A program made the translations under genes and the position numbers. A DNA stretch of 47,963 nucleotides from Clostridium sp. (GTDB taxonomy: Bacteria > Bacillota > Clostridia > Clostridiales > Clostridiaceae): assembly GCF_029258205.1 (NCBI RefSeq), contig NZ_JARHZJ010000016.1, positions 1 through 47,963 on the forward strand. Reading direction: 5' to 3'. Shown here piece after piece: positions 33,685 to 41,891 of this stretch; within the stretch, counting starts at the first letter, position 1; each line of letters starts with the position of its first letter. The notes below the pieces were generated by a model. It saw only the letters and a program-made list of their open reading frames with translations. It had not been told where the DNA came from and did not search any database.

Positions 33685-33700
33685 CACTCTCACCTGTACC

Positions 33701-35002
33701 TTAACTTTTAATTACACCCAAATTTTTCAGATTATTTATACCCTTTTCTAAGTACTTAGCCGCTTCATAATCTCTTTTAAGCTCTAAATAAAATTTACCT
33801 AGTCTTATAGATATGTCTGCCTCTTTCTTTTTCATATCATTTCTCTTAGCAATTTCAAGTGTATCTAATAAAATATTTTCTGCTTCTTTTATATTATTTT
33901 GTAAGACTTCTATTCTAAAAGTCAGAATCTTATATTCTATTAATCTATTAACATCACTTACATTTAATTTATTTTTTATTTCATTAAGAATCTCTATGCA
34001 TTTAACCATATTTTTTGTCTTAATATGATTTTCACATAAATTAAATAAAGTATCTAAAAGTTTAGAATCAGTATTTTCTTCTCTTATTTTCATAGCTCTA
34101 TTATAATGCTCAAATGATTCTTCTATATTGTCAAATTCAAAAAATAATTTTCCTAAAGAATCTTCTATTGAACTTATTTTATCTAATTGTTCTAATTCTT
34201 TATAAACGTTAAGACTTTGTTTTGAATATGCTATTGCACTTTCTAAATCACCAACTTTAGCATGCTCTTCTGCTAGTAATTCTAAACTCTTAGCATAAGC
34301 TTTCCTATTGTAAACTTTTTCAAATTCACTTTTTGATAAAAACGCAAAATTTATTGCCTTCGGTAAATTTTCAATAAAAAAGTATGTTTTTGATATTAAA
34401 TAATATATTTCTCCTAAAAGCAAATCTTCAGTTAATTTATTATTTATATATATCTTTTCAGCTTCTTTTAAATATGAATTAGCTGAATAATATGCTTTTG
34501 AATGTAAGCTTATTTTTGCTATATTTAAATATGTTTTTACCATATCTATATTACTATTTATTTGTAAAAATAACATATTTGCAGATAAGAAATATTGTTG
34601 TGCTAAAACATATTCTTCGCTTTTTAAATACATCTCAGCCTTTAATGCTAAGTTTTTAGCTTTTCTATATATTAAATCATACTTATCAGCATAATATATT
34701 GCATATTCTATAAATTTATCACCTTTTTTTATATCATCATTTAAAATAGCACTTTCTGCTATTTGCTCGTAATATAAACATATCTTCTCCGCTTGTGTTT
34801 TTTCTGTTTCCATTAGATATTCAACAGAAGTATTTAATGTGATTGCAATATACTCTAACAGATCCATTGAAGGATTAGATCTTCCTGACTCTACTAAACT
34901 TATTTGTCCTGGTGTTATTCTCTCTCCAGCTAATTCCTTAAGAGTCATATTTAATTCTTTTCTTCTTCTTTTTATTTTTTCTCCCAATGATAATATTTCC
35001 AT
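33701..35002 (-). CDS. HTH-TPR transcriptional regulator (RRNPP-like), first of pair
   Basis: A 433-residue protein with an N-terminal HTH_3 domain (LSLGEKIKRRRKELNMTLKEL, PGQISLVESGRSNPSMDLLEYIA; residues 4-62), then about eight TPR-like helical hairpins (for example SAIAYSKQSLNVYKEL and ESFEHYNRAMKIREE) filling the remaining 360 residues. It lacks a sensor or kinase domain. Such proteins are intracellular receptors for peptide signals in firmicutes. ATG is preceded by AGAGGATG. It is first in a two-gene operon and has an upstream motif shared with the small peptide gene. Confidence 0.84.
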   Translation of the reverse strand: MEILSLGEKIKRRRKELNMTLKELAGERITPGQISLVESGRSNPSMDLLEYIAITLNTSVEYLMETEKTQAEKICLYYEQIAESAILNDDIKKGDKFIEYAIYYADKYDLIYRKAKNLALKAEMYLKSEEYVLAQQYFLSANMLFLQINSNIDMVKTYLNIAKISLHSKAYYSANSYLKEAEKIYINNKLTEDLLLGEIYYLISKTYFFIENLPKAINFAFLSKSEFEKVYNRKAYAKSLELLAEEHAKVGDLESAIAYSKQSLNVYKELEQLDKISSIEDSLGKLFFEFDNIEESFEHYNRAMKIREENTDSKLLDTLFNLCENHIKTKNMVKCIEILNEIKNKLNVSDVNRLIEYKILTFRIEVLQNNIKEAENILLDTLEIAKRNDMKKKEADISIRLGKFYLELKRDYEAAKYLEKGINNLKNLGVIKS

Positions 35003-35053
35003 AGCTTAAATCATCCTCTTACTGTTATTATTTTAACATTCATAACCAATTAA

Positions 35054-35135
35054 ATTATATCATAAATTTAGGTTTCAATGTCAATTATTCAGTATTTTTG
35101 TAAAAAAATCTATGTGTTTGTGCATTTTTTAACAT
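35054..35135 (-). promoter_or_regulatory. regulator-operon promoter with motif shared with the peptide gene
   Basis: On the minus strand TTGACA (35079-35084) and TATAAT (35054-35059) are 19 bases apart, a wide spacer. About 33 bases further upstream, the plus strand reads TTTGTGCATTTTTTAACAT (35117-35135), nearly the same as the motif before the 33-codon peptide gene. The sequence TATGTGTTTGTGCATT around it has 8 of 10 fixed positions of the PlcR box. Confidence 0.45.
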
Positions 35136-35264
35136 TTTTAATTACATACTTTAATTTTAATAAATTATATTTTTTATTTTTTTAATATATACAATTATTC
35201 TTTAAAATATTATATATTATAATCAAAAATTTCTCTACACAATAAAAAATTCTATAAATAAAAA

Positions 35265-35284
35265 AAGCAGCCTTAAAGCTGCTT
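35265..35284 (-). terminator. terminator of the small membrane protein gene
   Basis: AAGCAGC and GCTGCTT form a compact hairpin with a 6-base loop, flanked by A and T runs; it lies 10 bases after the stop codon. Confidence 0.85.
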
Positions 35285-35294
35285 TTTTTATAAG

Positions 35295-35456
35295 TTATTC
35301 CATCCATCCCATACTTTCGCCGGCTGCATCAATCATTCTTCTTGAAGCCTTTTTAATAGCTCTTTGAGTTTTTCTGTCTAAATTTGGAGTTACCATCATA
35401 CCAACAGCTGCTCCAACAGCACCTATGGCTAAAGTAGTCATTAATTTATTTGCCAT
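35295..35456 (-). CDS. small membrane-anchored protein, YtxH-like
   Basis: A 53-residue protein with one N-terminal transmembrane segment (LMTTLAIGAVGAAVGMMVTP) and a basic amphipathic tail (RKTQRAIKKASRRMIDAAGE). It resembles small clostridial proteins of YtxH type; function unknown. The start at 35456 (MANKLM) follows AGAGGTGATT; the frame is open ten codons further up. It follows the RNase HI gene on the same strand by 78 bases. Confidence 0.75.
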   Translation of the reverse strand: MANKLMTTLAIGAVGAAVGMMVTPNLDRKTQRAIKKASRRMIDAAGESMGWME

Positions 35457-35534
35457 AATAATCACCTCTTTTAATAATGATTTCATATCTAGTTTGTCTA
35501 ATTAAATCATTTTTATTAGAGGTAATTCATAGAA

Positions 35535-36164
35535 TTAAAGACTTTCTAATGCTTTTTTGGCAAGTATATCTGCTCTATCATTGAATTTATTTCCACTGTG
35601 TCCCTTTATTTTTTTAAATCTAACCTTTATAACTTTAAATTTTTCTTGCATAAACTCATGATAATTTTGAGTTATTATATTATTTCTTTTCCAAGTTCCT
35701 AAAGCCCAGCTCTCTATTCCCTGATAATCATAGCAAAGGACTATATCCTTATATCCATTTTCTATTGCATATTCAATTGCTTTCATAGCTCCTTCAACTT
35801 CTCCTGATACATTTCTTAAGGCTATTGCTACTTTATCAGATCCAACTCCATTATCTTCATATAAAATTTCATCATTTTTTACTACTAAAAAGCCATAAGA
35901 ATAATTTTCTTTATGAACCATAAAGCTACCATCTACATAAATATAAATTAAATCGTCCTTAACTTCTTCATTTCCTTTAACTTCTGTAAAGCTTCCTCCA
36001 TTTTCATTAATAGCAATAAATTGATTTGCTTCTTCCTTTGAAGTAAAACTCTTATACTTAGCTCCCTTAAAGCCTATTACTTCTTTTTGACATTCTGGCC
36101 AAGTTTCAACAATCTTAGGAATACCTGATTTTCCTTTTGCTATAGCATAATATTTTTTAGCCAT
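35535..36164 (-). CDS. ribonuclease HI with N-terminal viroplasmin (RHN) domain
   Basis: A 209-residue enzyme that cuts the RNA strand of RNA-DNA hybrids. Residues 3-50 are a caulimovirus viroplasmin-like hybrid-binding domain (KYYAIAKGKSGIPKIVETWP). Residues 70-209 are RNase H1 with the full D-E-D-D set: YVDGS, GEVEGAM, CYDYQG and FNDRAD, and IKGHSGNKF. ATG has an AGAGGTG site. It follows the DUF1232 gene by 14 bases, so they are probably cotranscribed. Confidence 0.92.
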   Translation of the reverse strand: MAKKYYAIAKGKSGIPKIVETWPECQKEVIGFKGAKYKSFTSKEEANQFIAINENGGSFTEVKGNEEVKDDLIYIYVDGSFMVHKENYSYGFLVVKNDEILYEDNGVGSDKVAIALRNVSGEVEGAMKAIEYAIENGYKDIVLCYDYQGIESWALGTWKRNNIITQNYHEFMQEKFKVIKVRFKKIKGHSGNKFNDRADILAKKALESL

Positions 36165-36178
36165 TATTTCACCTCTTC

Positions 36179-37150
36179 TTAATTAGTTATTACATCTATA
36201 ACTTCATATATATTATCCAAATTATTAGCACCTGTAAATCCACTAAGGAATTCTACAGTCTTTCTTAAAATAACTACAAATTCATTTTCCCCTTGCCAAT
36301 TTTCTAATATAACATTTATATCCACATCATTTATTATTCTATTTAAAGCAAAGAAAACTACACTTAAATCATCTAATGCACCAATGAAAGGTATTTTATC
36401 TGGTAATATATCAAAAGGACAAGCTACATACCCTAAAGAAGCACCTACTACAGCCTTAGTCTTAATAGGAACCCTACTATCTTTTAAAAGTCTAAATATT
36501 AAAGCTACTATATCAGGTAAAAACATAATATAATCCTTATAATCTTTAGCTTTCTCTGGAATATAATTAACCACATATTCTCTGCTACTTGTGTACATAT
36601 CCTGAACTTTTTGCACATCTATGCTCATTATGTAATCATCACTCTTTTGCTCTTCTTCAATATCACCTCTTACTTCTATTTCTAAAACAGGTTCTTTAAT
36701 CTTTGAAAGCTCTAAATCTATTTTTTCTAATCCAATATCTAAAATATCTCCTTCAATTTTCAAGTCCTTAAAATTTAAATTTAAGAAAGATATCTTACCT
36801 AATATTGTTTTATAACCTACAAGTATTTTATCCTCTTTAACTAAGATTCCCTGATTTTTAAAACCTTTTAAAGCTATTTTTAAACCTATTCTTCTAAAAG
36901 GCTTTAAAATTCCAACACTCATAAGTTTAGCTTTTGAAAATCCTACAACAAGATTATCTCCTTCTACTCCTAAAACATCCAAAGTTGCCTTAAATCCTAA
37001 AGCAAGAACCTTTTTGAATACGCCTTCTACTTCTATGCTATTATTTATTTTTAAACTCTTTATTTCTAAACCTTTAATTTTTACAAAATCATTAATAAAG
37101 CTCATTAAGTCATCTGAAGTTAATTTTATATCTAAATTTGAAATTTGCAA
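36179..37150 (-). CDS. DUF1232 (YkvA-like) domain protein
   Basis: A 323-residue protein. Residues about 195-270 are a DUF1232 module with LPDIVALIFRLLKDSRVPIK and the typical GYVACPFDILPDKIPFIGALDD motif, often membrane-linked. The N-terminal 180 residues are rich in leucine, lysine and glycine with repeated beta-like patterns; I cannot assign them. Starts with TTG after GGGGAGAA. First gene of a likely operon with RNase HI. No function is established for this family. Confidence 0.75.
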   Translation of the reverse strand: MQISNLDIKLTSDDLMSFINDFVKIKGLEIKSLKINNSIEVEGVFKKVLALGFKATLDVLGVEGDNLVVGFSKAKLMSVGILKPFRRIGLKIALKGFKNQGILVKEDKILVGYKTILGKISFLNLNFKDLKIEGDILDIGLEKIDLELSKIKEPVLEIEVRGDIEEEQKSDDYIMSIDVQKVQDMYTSSREYVVNYIPEKAKDYKDYIMFLPDIVALIFRLLKDSRVPIKTKAVVGASLGYVACPFDILPDKIPFIGALDDLSVVFFALNRIINDVDINVILENWQGENEFVVILRKTVEFLSGFTGANNLDNIYEVIDVITN

Positions 37151-37326
37151 AATAATTCTCCCCTTATTATTTAATAATTATTCATCTTTTAGTATATAGT
37201 ATTTACTTTTAATTTTGAAGGTAAATTATACTATGGAATTTCTATTAGGGAATAAATAATATAAACTCTAAAAAAATTAAGCTAAATATTAATTATATAT
37301 ATATTAAAATTCCTGTTAAATAAATA

Positions 37327-37365
37327 AAAAAACTCCTCTGCACTTATTAAAACAGAAGAGTTTTT
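37327..37365 (-). terminator. terminator of the DUF6762-pepF-rhomboid operon
   Basis: AAAACTCTTCTG pairs with CAGAGGAGTTTT (one G-U pair) on the minus strand and is followed by a run of T. It lies just past the rhomboid stop. Confidence 0.85.
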
Positions 37366-37369
37366 GTTT

Positions 37370-38398
37370 TTATTTTCTTATTATTTTATAATTATGGAAG
37401 AAAAGCCCTAAAATAGCTCCTGCTATAAATCCACCAAAATGAGCATATATATCTATATTAGACATTGCTAGACCGATAAATACATTTAACAATATAATAA
37501 CTATTATGTTAGTTACTAACCCTTTACCAATCCTATCTTTTTCATTATAAGCAAAAACTAAAGCTGCTCCTAAAAGTCCAAATATAGCTCCTGATGCTCC
37601 AACTCCCATAACTGGTGAAAAATATAAGCTAAATATACTCGCTACTATACCTGAAACAAAATAGATAGCTAAATATTTTTTCGCTCCATAAACTCTTTCT
37701 ATGAAATCTCCTAATATATATAAGGCATACATATTAAATAAAAGATGGGCTATTCCACCATGCAAAAACATAGATGTTACTAATCTATAATATTCTTCAT
37801 GGAATATTATTGCATTATTATGCTTAGCACCCATCCAGTATAAAATTTGTGGATTTACCGCTACTATATTTCTAAAGAATCCAGCTCCTAAAGCAGTAGC
37901 TATTATAAGACAAACTAAAAAGGCTAAAATATTTAAACCAATCAATATTCCTGTAACTTTTCCACATCTTAGTTTCTTATACCAAGGAACCTTTGGTTCT
38001 TCTTTCTTTTTCAATAAAAATTCTAATATTTTTGTTAGAGGCTCAGAGTTCCTATCACTATTTAAAACCTCTTTTTTCTGAACATCTACAACTATTCTAT
38101 GACAATTCTCATCTATAGAAAAGTCTTCATCACTTTTTTCAGTGCTATCATAGCTTTTATAAAGAATTATATTATGAAGAGAATATGGTTTATCTAAACT
38201 TCTTAAATAATCTTCTGCAATTTTTAAATTTTCTTCCTCTTCATAAGACTTTGATATTATAACTGCATATTTCCCATCATCTTTAACTGTTTTTAAAGCT
38301 ATCCATAATTCTTTATCCTGTTTTCCTTTTAAGTCTTCTACATAAAAACCATAATTATTTATAAGTAAGTTAAAATAATCTTGCTCAAATTTACTCAT
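37370..38398 (-). CDS. rhomboid family intramembrane serine protease
   Basis: A 342-residue membrane protease. The C-terminal 190 residues hold about six to seven helices with the catalytic serine in GVGASGAIFGLLGAAL and the catalytic histidine in IYAHFGGFIAGAILG; the preceding HGGIAHLLFNMYALYILG is the usual signature of helix 2. The first 145 residues form a soluble domain with no recognisable motif and precede a linker rich in Lys and Glu. The ATG has an AAGGAGAGG site. It is the last gene of the operon with pepF; substrates are unknown. Confidence 0.93.
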   Translation of the reverse strand: MSKFEQDYFNLLINNYGFYVEDLKGKQDKELWIALKTVKDDGKYAVIISKSYEEEENLKIAEDYLRSLDKPYSLHNIILYKSYDSTEKSDEDFSIDENCHRIVVDVQKKEVLNSDRNSEPLTKILEFLLKKKEEPKVPWYKKLRCGKVTGILIGLNILAFLVCLIIATALGAGFFRNIVAVNPQILYWMGAKHNNAIIFHEEYYRLVTSMFLHGGIAHLLFNMYALYILGDFIERVYGAKKYLAIYFVSGIVASIFSLYFSPVMGVGASGAIFGLLGAALVFAYNEKDRIGKGLVTNIIVIILLNVFIGLAMSNIDIYAHFGGFIAGAILGLFFHNYKIIRK

Positions 38399-38415
38399 CG
38401 CCTCTCCTTAATTTT

Positions 38416-40215
38416 CTAAATAATTTCTTCTAACATATCCAAAAGTTCATTAAATCTATCTAATGTATCTTTAAGAGGCTTAGAAGTTGTCATATCTACC
38501 CCAGCCATTTTTAATGTATCTATAGGATACATTGACCCTCCAGCCTTTAGGAAACCTTTATACTTTTCAACAGCTTCTTCTCCTTTTGTAAGAATTGAAT
38601 TTGCAAATGAAGCTGCTGCTGAATATCCTGTAGCATATTGATATACATAGAAGTCAGAATAAAAATGAGGTATTCTAGCCCATTCTATAGATATTTCTTC
38701 ATCTACATTCATATCTTCACCAAAATATTTAATATTTATATCTTTCCACATTTTACATAAAATTTCTGATGTAAGAGATTCTCCCTTTTCAATAGCTTCA
38801 TGAGTTTTTAGTTCAAAGTCTGCAAACATTAATTGTCTAAAGACAGTTGTTCTTATTTGCTCTAGTTCTTGATTTATTAGATATAACTTTTTATTTTTAT
38901 CAGTTTCTTTCTCTATTAAATGATGTATAAGTAAAATTTCATTAGTTGTTGAAGCAACCTCTGCACAGAAAAGACTATAATCTCCATAAATATAAGGTTG
39001 AGTCTTTCTAGTATAATAAGAATGTATTGAATGACCCATTTCATGAGCCAAAGTTGAAGCATCATTTAACTCATAATTATAGTTTAATAATACATATGGC
39101 ATAGTATCATAGGATCCCCATGAATAAGCTCCACTTCTCTTTCCTTTATTTTCATATACATCTATCCAACCTTCATTTATTCCTTCATTGAATATATCTA
39201 AATATTCTTTTCCTAAAGGATTTAATCCTTCTTTAACTAAACTTATGGCATCCTTATATTCTAAATGTTCTTTTTTACTTTCTATAACTGGAACATATAA
39301 ATCATACATATGAATTTCATCTAAGTTAAGAAGTTTTTTCTTAATTCTAACATATCTATGAAGAGCCTCTATATTTTCATCTACAGTTTTTAAAGCATTA
39401 TAGTAAACTTCTACTGGAATATTATTAGGTTTTAAAGAAGCCTCTAAAGAACTGTTATATTTTCTTGTTTTACTTTCAAAAACAAAGTTTTTAATAGAGC
39501 TTGATAAGCTTGTTGCTAAAGTATTTTCATACTTCTTATATGTTCCAAATAAAAGTTTAAAGGCAGCCTCTCTTACCTTTCTATCTTTGCTCTTTATAAA
39601 AGAACTATAGTTCCCTTCAGTTAATTCTACTTTTAAACCATTTTCATCTAGTATCTCTCCAAAAGTTATATCTGAATTAGTAAGCATTGAATATATACTC
39701 TCTGGAGCTCCTAAACAATCTGATACAGAAGCTAAAATAGCCTCAACTTCCTTTGATAATACATGTGGCTTTTCATTTAATATCATTTCAAAATATATTT
39801 TATACTTTTCTAAATCCTTATCATCATTTATGAAATTTTCTATTGTTCCTTCTTTTAAGCTTAGTATTTCTGGAACGAAATATGCTGTATAGCTTGAAAA
39901 CTCTGCTGAATATGGATCTATTTTATTCACTAAAGCTTGCATTTCAGGATTAGATGTATCCTCATGACTTCTCATGTGAGCATAAACATATAGTTTACCA
40001 AGTTTTCTACTTAATTTTTCATTTAATACAAGAAAAGCTTTTAACTCTTCCTTATTTGCTAACTTCCCCTCAAAATCTTTTAATTTTGGAGCCTCCTCTT
40101 TTAACTTATTTAATTCTTCACTCCATTTAGCGGGAGTTTCATAAATTTTATCAATTCTCCACTTATCACATTCTAGAATTTCATCTCTTCTTCTAAGTTT
40201 TTTAACCTCATTCAT
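38416..40215 (-). CDS. pepF: oligoendopeptidase F
   Basis: A 599-residue zinc metallopeptidase (M3B) that degrades oligopeptides in the cytoplasm. The HEXXH zinc motif is in STLAHEMGHSIHSYY, with the third ligand Glu in AEVASTTNEILL. The N-terminal PepF domain (RDEILECDKWRIDKIYETPAKW) fits. Length is typical. AAAGGAG precedes the ATG. It is the middle gene of an operon, 20 bases after the DUF6762-like gene and 17 before rhomboid. Confidence 0.95.
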   Translation of the reverse strand: MNEVKKLRRRDEILECDKWRIDKIYETPAKWSEELNKLKEEAPKLKDFEGKLANKEELKAFLVLNEKLSRKLGKLYVYAHMRSHEDTSNPEMQALVNKIDPYSAEFSSYTAYFVPEILSLKEGTIENFINDDKDLEKYKIYFEMILNEKPHVLSKEVEAILASVSDCLGAPESIYSMLTNSDITFGEILDENGLKVELTEGNYSSFIKSKDRKVREAAFKLLFGTYKKYENTLATSLSSSIKNFVFESKTRKYNSSLEASLKPNNIPVEVYYNALKTVDENIEALHRYVRIKKKLLNLDEIHMYDLYVPVIESKKEHLEYKDAISLVKEGLNPLGKEYLDIFNEGINEGWIDVYENKGKRSGAYSWGSYDTMPYVLLNYNYELNDASTLAHEMGHSIHSYYTRKTQPYIYGDYSLFCAEVASTTNEILLIHHLIEKETDKNKKLYLINQELEQIRTTVFRQLMFADFELKTHEAIEKGESLTSEILCKMWKDINIKYFGEDMNVDEEISIEWARIPHFYSDFYVYQYATGYSAAASFANSILTKGEEAVEKYKGFLKAGGSMYPIDTLKMAGVDMTTSKPLKDTLDRFNELLDMLEEII

Positions 40216-40235
40216 TTTAATTCTCCTTTCAAATA

Positions 40236-40634
40236 TTATTTATAATCTTCTTCTTTACCCTTTATATCCTCAAAAACCTTTTTCATTTGTTTATCTATAA
40301 TAGAGCAAACTTCGTTTAAAACTGCTCTCATTTCCTCATGCTCTTCGTCAAATTTAAATTTAACCACCCAAGTTGGATTATATTCTTCATCAAACTCTTC
40401 TACTATATATCCTAATGAAGTAAAGGCCTCTACATTGAACAAATCATATATTGCTGAAAATTCCCATTCTAAAACATCCTTATCTGTATCAAAAAAAAGA
40501 CTTACATCTCCATCTATGCAATATAACTTTTTAACAAAATTAGTTCCTTCTAAAACTGAATAACTTCCTAATTCACCCTTTATAACTCCATTCTCTTTAT
40601 CTTTTTCCATTATAACTAATGAAGAAAAATCCAT
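40236..40634 (-). CDS. DUF6762-like protein
   Basis: A 132-residue acidic soluble protein that I recognise as DUF6762-like from clostridial genomes (MDFSSLVIMEKDKENG, VLEWEFSAIYDLFNVEAF and EFDEEYNPTWVVKF). No catalytic motif or membrane segment is seen. It heads the operon with pepF and rhomboid. The family name is from recall and the function is unknown. Confidence 0.6.
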   Translation of the reverse strand: MDFSSLVIMEKDKENGVIKGELGSYSVLEGTNFVKKLYCIDGDVSLFFDTDKDVLEWEFSAIYDLFNVEAFTSLGYIVEEFDEEYNPTWVVKFKFDEEHEEMRAVLNEVCSIIDKQMKKVFEDIKGKEEDYK

Positions 40635-40796
40635 CTTATATCATCCTTTCTTCTTTTAATATATATATACTAATTATAAAATTTCTTTTTATATTTGCAA
40701 GTGCATATATAAATAAAGTCTTTCTATTTATCTTTATACACTTGTAAAATTATGGTAATATATTTTGTATAACATTATGTAATAGAGGTGATTTTC

Positions 40797-41132
40797 ATGA
40801 ATAAATTTGTGTTAAGAAGACTTATTTTGGGAGTATCCCTATTTTTTATTATTATATTTTCAAGTGCTTTTATTATTAATAAAATTTATATTAAGCAAAA
40901 ATGTAAGGATTTATACTTTGCAACTGAATATTTAACAACAAGAGGAACTTTTGAAAATAGCCTTTTAACAATTAAAAATTTTGAATTATCATTTTTAGAT
41001 GATGATATTGCTGTAGTTGAAATTAATGGGCTTAGTTATGATAAACCTCATCAATCTATTTTTTGTAAAGCTTATTTTGAAAAAAAGAAAAATTCAGTCT
41101 GGGACTTAAAAGAAATAGAAAAGCTAACTTAA
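40797..41132 (+). CDS. small single-pass membrane protein of unknown function
   Basis: A 111-residue protein with one N-terminal hydrophobic segment (LILGVSLFFIIIFSSAFII), likely a signal anchor, and an exposed domain of 75 residues (CKDLYFATEYLTTRG...) with no recognised motif. The ATG at 40797 follows an AGAGGTG site; a GTG three codons earlier overlaps it. It is followed directly by the Zur-like operator of the metal transporter, but no link in function is shown. Possibly cotranscribed. Confidence 0.7.
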   Translation: MNKFVLRRLILGVSLFFIIIFSSAFIINKIYIKQKCKDLYFATEYLTTRGTFENSLLTIKNFELSFLDDDIAVVEINGLSYDKPHQSIFCKAYFEKKKNSVWDLKEIEKLT

Positions 41133-41134
41133 AA

Positions 41135-41173
41135 TGCAAATTATTTGCACTTGACTTAAAATCAATGTATAAT
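41135..41173 (+). promoter_or_regulatory. metal-ABC promoter with Zur/Fur-like operator
   Basis: TGCAAATTATTTGCA (41135-41149) is a perfect 7-1-7 inverted repeat of the type bound by Fur-family repressors. It overlaps the -35 box TTGCAC (41145-41150), which lies 17 bases before the TATAAT at 41168-41173. Repression by a zinc-responsive Fur homologue would fit the transporter behind it. Confidence 0.7.
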
Positions 41174-41204
41174 TTATTTAGAATTATACTAGGAGTGATA
41201 CGAT

Positions 41205-41873
41205 TTGATAAAGATAAATAATCTTTCCTTTTCCTACAGTGGTAAAAAACCCTATCAATTAAATGATATAAGTTTAACCTTACCTAAAAATGAATTTATA
41301 TCTATAGTAGGAGAAAATGGAAGTTCTAAAACTACTCTTTTAAAACTTCTTTTAGGATACTTGAAACCTATTAAAGGAAGCATAGAGATAAACTTAAATA
41401 GCGTCGGGTATGTTCCTCAAAAAGTTGATAACTTTAACTCCCAATTTTCAATTACGGTTTATGAAATATTAAAAATACATTTAAAAACATTAAAAATAAA
41501 GGATAAAGGTGAAATAGACAGGGTTCTTTCAGCTGTTAATATGCTAGAATTTAAAGATAGATTAATAGGTTCTCTTTCTGGAGGTCAACAACAAAGAGTT
41601 TTTATTGCAAGAGCTTTAATAGGCCACCCTAATATATTAATATTAGATGAACCTTCTACAGGAATAGATGAAAAGACTCAAAAAGATATATATGAACTTA
41701 TTTATAAGTTAAATAAAGATAAGAAAATGACTATTATATGTGTTGAACATAATATAAGAAAATCTCTTAAGTATTCATCATATATTCTTGAATTAAAAGA
41801 TTCTAAAGCTACTTTATTTAAAAATAATGAATACTTAAAAAAATTAGATGAAATAAATAATGAATTTATATAG
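41205..41873 (+). CDS. metal ABC transporter ATP-binding protein (ZnuC/AdcC-like)
   Basis: A 222-residue ATPase. Walker A is GENGSSKTT, with a Ser where most have Gly; the ABC signature is LSGGQQQRVFIARAL and Walker B ILILDEPSTGID, with the H-loop in CVEHN. It is the energising part of a zinc or manganese uptake system. It starts with TTG after AGGAGTGA. A Zur-like operator stands upstream and a permease gene follows by 18 bases. The metal is inferred from the operator and family. No solute-binding protein gene is adjacent. Confidence 0.88.
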   Translation: MIKINNLSFSYSGKKPYQLNDISLTLPKNEFISIVGENGSSKTTLLKLLLGYLKPIKGSIEINLNSVGYVPQKVDNFNSQFSITVYEILKIHLKTLKIKDKGEIDRVLSAVNMLEFKDRLIGSLSGGQQQRVFIARALIGHPNILILDEPSTGIDEKTQKDIYELIYKLNKDKKMTIICVEHNIRKSLKYSSYILELKDSKATLFKNNEYLKKLDEINNEFI

Positions 41874-41891
41874 AAAGGGCTATTTTTAAAA

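Noticed and set aside
40788-41132. The small membrane protein as the missing zinc-binding lipoprotein
   Set aside because: It is only 111 residues, has no lipobox and no histidine-rich loop.
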